Origin: Sanderia malayensis
Taxonomy: Eukaryota; Cnidaria; Scyphozoa; Semaeostomeae; Pelagiidae
DNA: 64,000 nt
Assembly: GCA_013076295.1 (NCBI GenBank)
Contig: RQOL01000699.1
Coordinates: 4,464,001 to 4,528,000 of the forward strand
Direction of reading: 5' to 3'
Positions 46,773 through 56,788 of this stretch are shown here, in pieces (the stretch's first letter is position 1; every line of letters begins with the position of its first letter). The notes under the pieces were generated by a model. The model had not been told where the DNA came from and ran no database searches. It saw nothing but the letters and a program-made list of their open reading frames with translations. The position numbers and the translations under genes are program-made.

Positions 46773-49700
46773 CTACACAGAGATTTCAGTTGATTGAGAA
46801 GTGCCAAATGTTACACCATTTTTTCCATTCAACAAAGGCACATTCTCTTCCTTTTTATCCCGTTGAGCCCACGGTTGCTTTTCACCAGAAGAAAAGATGA
46901 AAAAAACAAGGAAACCAAATAAGTAAACAAATGATGCCACTATAAAAACATTTCTCCATTCCTTTTTCGTCTAAAAAAAGACGAAAGAGGTTTGATAAAA
47001 CACAGGCCAATTTGCATTTAGATTTTACAGTACCTAACTGAATAGAAAAGAAAACCGGTCCAGAATAGGAAACTGACGCCCAGTTTCAAGCTATTGAAGT
47101 AAAAAAATAAATAAAAAGTCATAATTTAGGAAAAATCAGTGTCGGAGTTGCCGGCTTAGTGCGGAAAAAGGGGTCCTTACTATGATGTCATAGTAAATAC
47201 CCCTAGTCCCCTCTACCTCCCAGTCCCCAGTGTGTGTTAATGGTGTGAGAAGAGCGCCTCGTAACCAAAGAACTACTTGCCAGATCAAAAGAATACAAAC
47301 AGATTTGGAATCAGCGCATTCGAACCTATAGTTTTAGCCAAAAGTGGCAATTTCACATGGCAAGAATATTTTACGTCAAATACACATACGCATCAACCAA
47401 TACTTGACCTCGTAAGGCCAATAGAAAAGGATCCATTGGTTTAAAAGAGTTAATCGATCAAAACAATTCCCAGGGGTTATTCTGAGCTGGATTTGCTGGT
47501 GTTTCCTGGAGTTGGAAAAATTTTTTGTGGAGTTGGAAATCCAAATCCCTGGATTTGGAAAGATGTCAATATTTCCAAGATTGAAAACTAAAATAAACAA
47601 ATATCCGTACAACAGAAGCAGTTTATATTGGATGCGGTTTGAAGAGGAAGCTGTTGCTGACACTGATTTTTGATTGTCTTCTTCTGGTTTCATTTGACAT
47701 GTGGTTTGTCCACTACCACTTTCATCAAGCACCCCAGCATCATTCACAACTTTTTTGCTCCTGATATCCAGCTGATTAGCTTATTTTTTGATAGATCATC
47801 AACATTTTTTTCCAACCATGCTTTCTTTGAGCCTGACATAGTTAGGCAAACAGATACTTAGGCCAGAGCCAGAAATGGTATGAAGAGCGCGCGAAACGAA
47901 AGCAGAGTTTTTGAGAGTTTTTGTGAGTATGTGTCAACTTACGACAAAAATTTATAGCTGATTTCCGGAAAAACACATTTTGGCCATGTTTCAAGTTTCC
48001 TTTAACCGCAAACTTGGCCATGTGGCAGAGCGCTCGCTTGGCAAGCGGATGGTCGTGGGTTCGAATCCCGGCCAAGTCATACCAAAGAATTTAAAAATGG
48101 TACTTTCTGGTACAAAAAATGGTACAACAGAGGTTATTCCAAAAATTACTTTCTAAGCGAGGCTATTTTGAAAAAAATATATTTTCAACTGGAGTTGGAA
48201 ATTTTTCTTAGAATAACCTCTGACAATTCCCGACCTTTTAAGGTCCATGGTGGAGGATCTATTGGCTTCAAATGGTGATGCCCATCCATCGAAGCTCAGC
48301 CACCAAAAACCAAGCAAGAACTATCCTCAGCAGACCTTTTGGAATTCATAAAGCGATGAAAATAAAAGCAGAAGTAAGCTTGTAAAAAGCGTCTGTAATA
48401 TAAATGATAGAATTACCTGGTTCTTAGTAATGATGCCAACAATGGTGGGACTCAGAATTGATGCAATTGTACCAAAACAACTACTAATACCAAGAAGGAC
48501 ACCAGCATATTTAGGAGCAATATCCAGATGATTCACCATGAATCCACTGGTGGTTAGACCACTGAAACCGACAGCTAAAGTAAGTCCAACTACAGCGATA
48601 TCCTTGTTCGGTGCATATCCAACTACTAGCATGAAAGTTGCTTCGAGAAAAAAGCCTGGAAGATGGAACGAATGATGATATAGATAAAAACGACGTTAAA
48701 TTAAGCTCACGGATGAGAAAAGAATTTTCAAAAGCACTTGTAAAAAACGGTGAGAAACTTGCCTAGACTGTTAAAGATCTTTCTCACAACTCTTGTAGAT
48801 AAAATTTTACGTAGTCTGAGATAATCGGCCAACCTTCCTCCAGTTTGAACAACAATCATCATTACAAGGTATGGCACTGCTGCCAAAAAACCAGTCTAAG
48901 AAAAATAGGAAAAAAACAATTTACTACACCATATTTTGAATTTGAAAACACCATATAACCTTGAGAATTTATGAGCTACATTGCATGAAAATTCTTCATA
49001 GCTCTTGCGCTATACATTCTTTCGCGTGTTTTTGTCAAGCCCGGGTTAATTAGAATAGTGAACTAGAATAGCGGCCGGGCCGGTGGCTTTTGTTCTTGTG
49101 ATGGCCTAGACTGAAATTTCGCGCGATGCAAACTTGAATTCCTGTAACTTGGAAGCCACAAGTTAAGACCCTATGTCATATTACATCAGTGAATATTATA
49201 GTTACCTTTTTTAGATCGAAATGTAACACTGTTTTTAAATAGGTAGGAAGTGACGTAAGTAGTGTATAGAAGCCCCAGTTCCTTGTAAAATGAGCGGCAA
49301 TTATCGCCCATAGTGGGATTGACGTGGCAAAATCTTTCCATGGGACGCTTTCAATCTGGAAAAGAGGAATGGGAATTATATGGTGGCTTTCTGGCATGAA
49401 ATTTAATTTTAATTAAACTATTAGTACTTCTTATAGAAAAACTATTATACTCTTCATGATCTATTGCTGCTCAGCTTACTTTTTCTTCATGATCTTCGAG
49501 AAGCTCTGCTTTTAGATAATTAAATTCTTCCTTTGTTATTGTTGGATGATCAAATGGAGAATTAGTGACAAGCAAAAACCAAATTGCACTCCATGTCACA
49601 GCTATAACGCCTAGAAATATGGAAAGAAAACTAGATGGACAATAAAAGTAACATTTCTGTTGTGTTAGTTAGATAAATTAGGATAAACTGATAGAGACAG

Positions 49701-52033
49701 AATATCAATCAATCTTATATTCTATATTAATTGGTGAACTGGAAATTGATATTTCAAGCTAACCGAAGAAATAGAAAACTGCTGGCCAACCAAAGCTGTC
49801 AGCAATCAAGCCAGAAAACATCATCCCAAATACTGTACCAGCAAATGCACCTTGAACATAAGCAGAAGTTGATGGTTAGAAATCATGACACAATTTTGAT
49901 GATTTCTGATGTTTATGTATTTATAATTGTTGTGTTCAATTCTTACCTGAATATGATATTGAAAACAATCTGCTTCTCTCCATTGGTGGGGCCCACTTGC
50001 TCAAAATTACATGAATACATGGAATTGTTAGACCCTACAAAAGAAATAAAGGATTGTGTCATTACTTTATTAGAAGTTTGCAAGTTAATAATGCACATAA
50101 ATTAGCATGTGTTAATAAAAAATTGCAAGTTTAATTTACAGCAAGTATTCCCTCCAGCACACGGACTGCAATCAGGAGATATATGTTTCCTCTTGCAGCC
50201 AACGGAGTCAGTAAAGAGGATAATGCCATTGCAAGAACTCCACTACCAAATATATTTTTACCACCAAAACGACCAGCAAGATAACCACCCAGTATTTGAG
50301 TTATCAGGTAGCCATAAAAAAATGAGCTCAAAACGAAGCCTAAAACAGACGAGGAGACGCATTTTGGTGCAAGCGCAATGAGATAATCCTAATGTTACAT
50401 TGTGCAATTTTTATTGCAAACTTCCATTAATAGAATGCTAAATCAAGTTCTTTTTTATCGCAACATCGCTTGTAGTACCTAGTATTGCTTTGTGTAACAT
50501 GTTAATGGTTTTCCTTGCAACTTTTTGAGCAATGTAAACGGAGTCAAGACGGAGTTACCCTGGGAAATATTCCGAGACGCAGACAGTGATTTTTACATAA
50601 TCTTGATCAATACAATTAAAGGAATCTGATTGCCTTTAGCCGTAATTTTACTGAATTATCCGCTGGTCAAAATCTTTGACATTCTTCGAGATCACAATCA
50701 GTTGCTTTTCGACTTTTGTTCAAGCCCGCTAAAATTAAGCGCGGCAAAAATCACCTGCCTGGTCCATATAACCAATAGTCACGTGTCCTAAACCCACATA
50801 ACGGAGGCAATTGTAAGATTGCTCAGTATTGTAAAAAAATATCGTTCCATGATGTGGCTGAAAGTATTTCAAAACCAAACAAACAGCGTCTTTTTAGCAC
50901 GGAGACATCATTCATACCCACCGATAAGGATGACTGAATTTTGTGTTTTGTAGCATCTATTTTTGCTTTGAAGTTTGAAGAGTTGTTGCCAGAGATGTAA
51001 CCGTGAGATTAAAACAAAAATCAAACCCACTTCTTGTAATAGATGCAGTGACCAAGCTTGAAATCGATACCAACGACTGAAGAGTGGTTAGGCCTGAGCC
51101 GACCAGAAACTTTGGCATTGAAATTTCAAAGTTTCTTTGGCCATACCTCGAACTAGCATTTCGATGGAGAAGAAATAACGACTGGGATAAGCTAAATCAG
51201 AGCCACGTGACGTGCCAAAGATACTCGAGAGAACAATAGCGATGCGAGATGACGTCACGATTTTTGGAGGTACCCATTTTCAAAATTAAATTGTGCTCCT
51301 GAATTTAAATGAAATAGCACAAAAGTCATTAAGAATGGCGACTAAAAAACTCTCCCTTTCATTGCCGGAAACATTGCTAAAATATTTCTACCCTAAGTGG
51401 AGCCATAAAAAATTACAGAGAGCGTTCAAAAACTCAATTGACCTCCATTGGAAAAAATGTCGTATTATCACTATGGCCTGAAATTTTTCGCAAAAAGTAC
51501 CCTAACTCAAGGTGAAATTCAAGTAACCCATAGTTGTCGGATTCACGTCAAGCATGCATCAAACTGATCAGTAGAGCCTTGGCTTTCAAATATGCTTAGA
51601 AAACAATATGTCAAACTTCGTTGCATTATCACTTTATAATTGTCAGCTACTTAAATGAACGTAAACATTACCCTGGTCTTTGGAAGTCCAGTTAAACTCT
51701 GCATGTTTCTATAAATAAGAAAACAATTCGATTTAACCATAGCATTGTTCTGCCCTGCCTTTAATTTAGCCCAGTATTTGTCTAAAACTATTCAAAACAA
51801 AAACTTACAAGAATTTTAGCTGTTCCGCTAGCTGTAGAAATGGTTTTGTTTGAGACCATCGCAACTAGTGCAACATGCAAATTTACCCTTATTGTAAAGA
51901 TATTGGTAAAGCCAAGGAAGGTGAGAATCGCAACCAGATATCTTTTTGGAAGACAGTTGCATGTTATTCTCCATTTGGATCTCTTTTTCCAATGTCGGCT
52001 TTCACCTGGATTCTTGTTTTCACCGTGATCCAT
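46773..52033 (-). CDS. SLC17A5-like: Gene I: most divergent sialin-like SLC17 transporter, 10 exons, GC donor at intron 8
   Basis: Exons: 51809-52033, 51672-51708, 50140-50339, 49947-50034, 49764-49850, 49480-49610, 49206-49355, 48763-48895, 48417-48655, 46773-46970. The product is 495 residues. I chose the ATG at 52033 because MDH matches every sister; an in-frame ATG at 52066 would add 11 residues. TM1 reads IRVNLHVAL. Exon 3 has [16 protein letters not shown] (Leu for Pro in the TM2 signature) and ends RVLEGILA, with Ala at the second glutamate position. Exon 4 is [14 protein letters not shown]. Exon 9 has [15 protein letters not shown] where the others have APRYA. Intron 8 has a classical GC-type donor, AG|GCAAGT. 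The tail keeps ENVPLL. This is the 5'-most gene of the array as transcribed; no sister copy is seen to its right. Confidence 0.88.
47143..47345. repeat. Solo end of the P2X7-carrying element family, gene I intron 9
   Basis: Read in reverse, it contains TTCGAATGCGCTGATTCCAA, TTTTGATCTGGCAAGTAGTT and the TACTATGACATCATAGTA core, in the same order as the left arm of the gene E element. Only one arm is present. Confidence 0.55.
47471..48222. mobile_element. hAT-like element in intron 9 of gene I
   Basis: Ends CAGGGGTTATTCT and AGAATAACCTCTG, flanked by the 8-bp direct repeat ACAATTCC (47463-47470 and 48223-48230). A second inward end CAGAGGTTATTCC lies at 48128, making a nested 95-bp inverted unit. 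On the minus strand, 47840-47640 contains a broken reading frame starting [18 protein letters not shown] and later [18 protein letters not shown] do not recognise it; it may be a relic of the element's own protein. Confidence 0.7.
48012..48075 (+). repeat. tRNA-derived SINE-like head
   Basis: A pol III A box (TGGCAGAGCGC at 48023) and a perfect B box (GGTTCGAATCC at 48058) are spaced 35 bp apart. An anticodon-like loop UUGGCAA on a 4-bp stem would give GGC (Ala). The acceptor and D stems do not pair, so it is not a working tRNA gene. It lies within the hAT-like element. Confidence 0.5.
50340..51671. other. Intron 2 of gene I, 1.3 kb
   Basis: Much longer than intron 2 of most sisters. The phrase GACTGGGATAAGCTAAATCAGAGC at about 51181 resembles 42434 in gene H intron 8, so both may hold pieces of one repeat. 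No ORF or inverted ends were recognised. Confidence 0.4.
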
Positions 52034-53489
52034 TGAATAAATTGATAAAATGCTGAAATGAGACAAAAGGATAATTGTTGTCTTTCTTTTCTCAAAGTTC
52101 CAGATCGTATTCTCTTTATCAAAACACTACATAACCTCCATTCTCCTTAAAAAATGATCCAAGTATATTTCAAAATACTGCCATAAAACTTTACCTACTT
52201 TAAACGATTATGTTTATTGTTGTTGAAGTAAATAATAAATCGGTATATCTCTGTAATATGTGTCCTGCTGATACACGTTACATTACAAAAACATACTTAA
52301 AATCTAGCAAGTTTCCGTATCCAAAAATTTCATAAAGACTCAAGAAACCTTTGGTAGCAAAAGCGAGTTTCAAAAATATCTGAATCTTTCTACAGGTAAC
52401 TGTAACTCGTTGTGATCGAAAGGAAGAAACCTACTGTTGGGGATCAAGATAAATGTCTTCTTGCCTCAGTCTTTTGGATTTAGTGTTGTTGAGCCGCGGT
52501 TTGTGCAGTGAGATACTGTTGTTGTTGTTTGTCGTTGTTTGTCACTGTTTGTCGTTTGTCGACAGTCGTTATTAGAGAGTTTAAACCAAGCAATGAATTT
52601 GATCTAGAAGATTCAGGACAGCGAAGAAGTTCTCCTTTTTCTTTTAAATTTGCTGATGAGACGAGCTCGTAGACGTTTACAAGCCGCCAATCGAAAAAGG
52701 AAAACTTCTTCGTGACAGTCATCGCTGTCTGAATCTTCAAGATCAAATTCATTGCTTTCTGAATCTTCTAAATCCTCTAACATTCATATCGCTTTGTTGT
52801 TCGGCCATTTTGTTTTCAAATGCGATCACGTTGTCCACTTAAACGCATGCGCTTTGGGGGAGATAGCGTAAGCTTGCTGCTTCAGTTCGCCGCACACACA
52901 GAGGACAGTGTAATTCGAGACCATAATTATTCAACATGTTGAATATTGGTGTCATCTGGCACGAGTGACAGAATTCTCGCAAAACGTCCAGCGCACACTG
53001 GAGTTTCCTGCTAAGCACGCCGTCACGAATGACAATCAGCTCAGCAGCAAGCTCTAGTGTGCGGCAGGCTTAAGAAAATCATTACAAGTCTCGTAAGTTG
53101 CACTAGAAAAAACACCGACAAGAAAGTTTACCAAGACAGGGTTCGAATAAACCCACCCGCCTCCCTTTATCAGAGTACCCTTATCATCCTCTGCCTGATT
53201 TTCACAACACCGTTTTTCAGCTATTTGTGATGCGTTTCCTTTGTGATTTTCGCAACACCGTTACTTGGCTCTTTGTGATGGATTTCCTTCGACCACTGAC
53301 CCTAATCTTCCCGTCAAATTTTACGTCTTTTCTTACGGAACGCCCTAATTCACGCAGGATGGTCGGGAGAAAATGTAAGCACTTTGACCCAAAACTCGTC
53401 ATGTTTTCTACTGAGCCCCACGGATCTGCTTTATTGATATTTGGATAGCACTTTGTCCCCGTGAATGCGTGATCGGTCTGATAAATCAA
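52034..53489. other. 5' flank of gene I and following repeat-rich DNA
   Basis: Contains a GTTGTTTGTC-rich stretch at 52507-52565, a hairpin at 52590-52758 (listed separately) and a 47-bp tandem duplication at 53197-53289 (GATTTTCRCAACACCGTT). I recognise no promoter element for gene I. Confidence 0.45.
52590..52758 (-). repeat. Hairpin with a transposase-like acidic/basic reading frame
   Basis: The sequence GCAATGAATTTGATCTAGAA (52590) is repeated inverted at the other end (TTCAAGATCAAATTCATTGC, ending 52757), with paired segments GGACAGCGAAGAAGTT and CTTCGTGACAGTC..GCTGTC inward. The minus strand through the loop reads LEDSESNEFDLEDSDSDD followed by RLRARLISKFKRKRR, an acidic then basic run as at the start of some Harbinger-type transposases (tentative). 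Confidence 0.45.
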
Positions 53490-53765
53490 GACACGTTAAG
53501 TAATCGGCTCTAACTAAAGTTGATTAAGTTGGCTTAAGATCACCGGACACGCAGAGGAATACAATTTTGTTTGGAATTTCCCAGCATGATGTGTCAAATC
53601 GTGAAACAAACAGACACCGACTGTATTGTGAAGAATAAAATTGACGCTTGACGAGGAATTTCTTTGTTTCTGCCTATGACTGTCTAATTGCTCGAGCAAT
53701 ATCGACAACAAAGAATGCAATGATCAGGTACTAAATGTAAACAAAAGTAATATGTGGCTTGTTGA
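53490..53765. repeat. Repeat Y, copy 1
   Basis: Contains ACACGTTAAGTAATCGGCTC, CCCAGCATGATGTGTCAAATC and TATGACTGTCTAATTGCTCG. Matching pieces occur at 62975-63110 in inverse orientation and at 63290-63400 in direct orientation. Its middle resembles the interior of MITE-3. Confidence 0.6.
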
Positions 53766-54120
53766 GTATCTCGCTGGTTATAGTTGAGTCATGATGCTTC
53801 TATATTATCTAAATTATTATCTCCTTGGCGCGTATACACTATAAGATGTCAGGATTATAAATAAAACAGTATACGTAGCTTTTAATAGTAAAACATTCCA
53901 GAACATTCTAGCAACTTTGTAATCTCTTAGAATCGATAGCAATCTTTAGTTTATTTAGGCCTAGAGATCCGAATAATTCGTTTTCGGAAAGGTCCTTTTG
54001 ACCACTAGTATCTTTTGCCAACAGGAACCCTTCAAGAACCTTCTACGGGTACCCAAAAATAGGTACAATGCAATTAACCGTATGATGCGTAATGATGACA
54101 ACTTCACTAGAAAATTCTTA

Positions 54121-54843
54121 AGGCCTGGTTACACTGTAGATAATGAATTAGATATTCCCAATTTAGAAACGCCAAAAACGGAAACGATTATCTTATAGTG
54201 TATACGCGCCATTTAGATAATAATTTAGATAATACAGTTAAAGCATCATGACTCAACTATAACCAGCGAGAAAAGTGACAAACCATGAGGTATTTACGTA
54301 AAAGAACATTGAAAACATCTTATCATACATTTCATACATTTCTCCAGTCACTTTTTGTGGATGTGGGGTGTGCCATTCCTCAAGTTGTACAGCATTTTTG
54401 CCCAATGCAAAAATATGCGCGAGGATGGAAATTTTATGTTATAATAAAGTAAATTCATGTCAAAAGAATTATCAGCTTCCATTTTCAATGACCTAGTTTG
54501 TGAATTTACTCTGTGCGTCAATTTTATTGTTCAGAATCAATTATAAACTGTTTATAATGCTTTTCGCTTCCAAAATTGCCAAGGAATACAACGCGAGACA
54601 GTCGGTGTTTGTTTGTCTCGCGATTTGACACATCATGCTGGGAAAATCTTGATGAATAAAATCAAAAAGTTTTGATTTTATTCATCAAGATTTCACAGCA
54701 CGATTTGACAGTTTGCTTCTTGCCGCTAATTGGAATTTAGATATCTTGCGTTATGTTACACACGAAGATATCTATCAGACAGGTTATTTGTGGTATGTCT
54801 GGGGGAATATCTAATTTATTATCTACAGTGTAACCAGGCCTTT
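54121..54843 (+). mobile_element. MITE-3, copy L
   Basis: Starts AGGCCTGGTTACACTGTAGA and ends with the inverse, TCTACAGTGTAACCAGGCCT. The interior includes ATTAGATATTCC and TTGATGAATAAAATCAAAA. The left border reads TTAAGGCC. No ORF. Confidence 0.75.
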
Positions 54844-55075
54844 AGGCTTAGATATAAAAGGAGTAGTGATTGTAAGATTTATTATTCGTTCAGATTCTTC
54901 ACGTGATTCTTGTGAAACTTGTGAGAATTGTAATCTGTGAAACATTAAGTTGTGATTTTGTGAACAATCTGTGATTTATTGTCGTGGCTACTCTATACGA
55001 TTCCCGACAAAGATAATCGTTTCCGTTTTTAGCGTTTCTAAATTGGGAATATCTAATTCTTGGTGTAAAGTGTAA

Positions 55076-55752
55076 AGGCCTGGTTACACTGTAGATAATG
55101 AATTAGATATTCCTCCAGACATACCACAAATAGCCTGTCTGATAGATGTCTTCGTGTGTAACATAACGCAAGATATCTAAATTCCAATTAGCGGCAAGAA
55201 GCAAACTGTCAAATCGTGCTGTGAAATCTTGATGAATAAAATCAAAACTTTTTGATTTTATTCATCAAGATTTTTCCAGCATGATGTGTCAAATCGCGAG
55301 ACAAACAAACACCGACTGTCTCGCGTTGTATTCCTTGGCAATTTTGGAAGCGAAAAGCATCGTAAACGGTATATAATTGATTTTGAACAATAAAATGGAC
55401 GCACAGAGTAAATTCACAAACTATGTCGGCGAAAATGGAAGCTGATAATGTTTGACATGAATTTATTTTATTATAACATGAAATTCTGTACAACTTGAGG
55501 AATGGCACACCCCACAAAAAGTGACTGAAGAAATGTATGAAATGTATGATAAGATGTTTTCGATATTCTTTTACGTAAATACCTCACGGTTTGCCACTTT
55601 CATCGCTGGTTATAGTTGAGTCATGATGCTTTAACTGTATTATCTAAATTATTATCTAAATGGCGCGTATACACTATAAGATAATCGTTTCCGTTTTTAG
55701 CGTTTCTAAATTGGGAATATCTAATTCATTATCTACAGTGTAACCAGGCCTT
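55076..55752 (-). mobile_element. MITE-3, copy R (inverted)
   Basis: Reverse complement of copy L over almost its whole length, with the same ends. The spacer 54844-55075 ends with a third, partial copy (ATCGTTTCCGTTTTTAGCGT ... GGAATATCTAATTC). Together they form an imperfect palindrome of about 1.6 kb. Confidence 0.75.
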
Positions 55753-55932
55753 AACCAGGCCTCAAAAAGGTGTATATTTTAGATATAAAATGGTGAAAAA
55801 CACCAGTATTTAAACAACTAAAATGATAACATTTCTACTAAACTTACCCTGTTTTGAGCAGAACTTCAATGATCTTTACAAAATTCTACAAGAATCTCAA
55901 AATAGCTTTATTGAATAGCCATTGTTTTATGA

Positions 55933-56265
55933 CGTACTCTTAGGTGTCTAATTGCCGGGGGGTCCCAATTAGCGGGAGGGTTGGATTTTTTGTTGAAAAT
56001 TAATTGCCGGGGGGTCCCAATTAGCGGGGGGGGTAGATTTTTGTTGACTTTTATGACTCAATTTTTACCTTATTTTGTCTATGCAAGACTGGTATCTATT
56101 TATTTTGTGATTTTGAATACTCTGATATGAATTTTCAATACGCGTCACTTACCCGAAGTAGAAAAATTTAATAAGCGGGGGGTCCTAATAGGAGCGGGGG
56201 GGGGTTGGAAAAAATTTCAAAAATTAATTAGCGGGGGGGACGGCAATTAGGCACCTAAGAGTACG
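55933..56265. mobile_element. MITE-4 with G-rich interior
   Basis: The ends CGTACTCTTAGGTGTCTAATTG and CAATTAGGCACCTAAGAGTACG are near-perfect inverted repeats. The interior has four runs of the form AATTAGCGGGGGGG or its variants. Non-coding. Confidence 0.8.
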
Positions 56266-56788
56266 AAACTACGTTTGAATTAGAATACTTCTACGAATAG
56301 CGTTCCATGAATCATGGAGTGATTAATCAGAGTGTAATCCCAGTCTGAGAACTTCTGAACAAAACACAAAGAAACACACACAAGATAGTTTTTCAACCGT
56401 AATCCAAAATTGAAATCAACATAAGATACAGCAAAGCCTTTCTCACAACTCCCCCGCGCGCCCCTGCATTCACCGCGGAGCAACTTGACCTCGTATTCAT
56501 GTTGCAACAAGGAGCTTAAGCTCACTTGAGTCATATTACAGGAATTAATAAACGTCTTTGCGTAAGCATATATCTATACATGGAATAATTTGATTGGTCA
56601 AACTATGTACCTTCTGTATTTTGATTGGTTTGTTGTAATTCTGGTTTTACTTGTGTAAGCACGTTTTTCACATGATTTTACAATATGCTTTTGAAAGGAG
56701 ATTTCGAGTTTGCAGAATAAATTGAGTAAAAAATATGAATTGATGGAAGAGATACGAGGAGAAGGACCCTGACTTTGTAAACAACTAG
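56266..56788. other. Unassigned stretch left of the Pao remnant
   Basis: AT-rich with a short GC-rich patch at 56452-56485. No ORF, inverted ends or LTR-like border (TG...CA with direct repeat) were recognised next to the pol remnant. Confidence 0.35.

Noticed and set aside
48012..48075. A functional tRNA-Ala gene
   Set aside because: A and B boxes and an anticodon-like loop exist, but acceptor and D stems do not pair, so a SINE-like remnant is more likely.
56266..56788. 5' LTR of the BEL/Pao element
   Set aside because: No TG...CA-bounded direct repeat is found on the two sides of the pol remnant.
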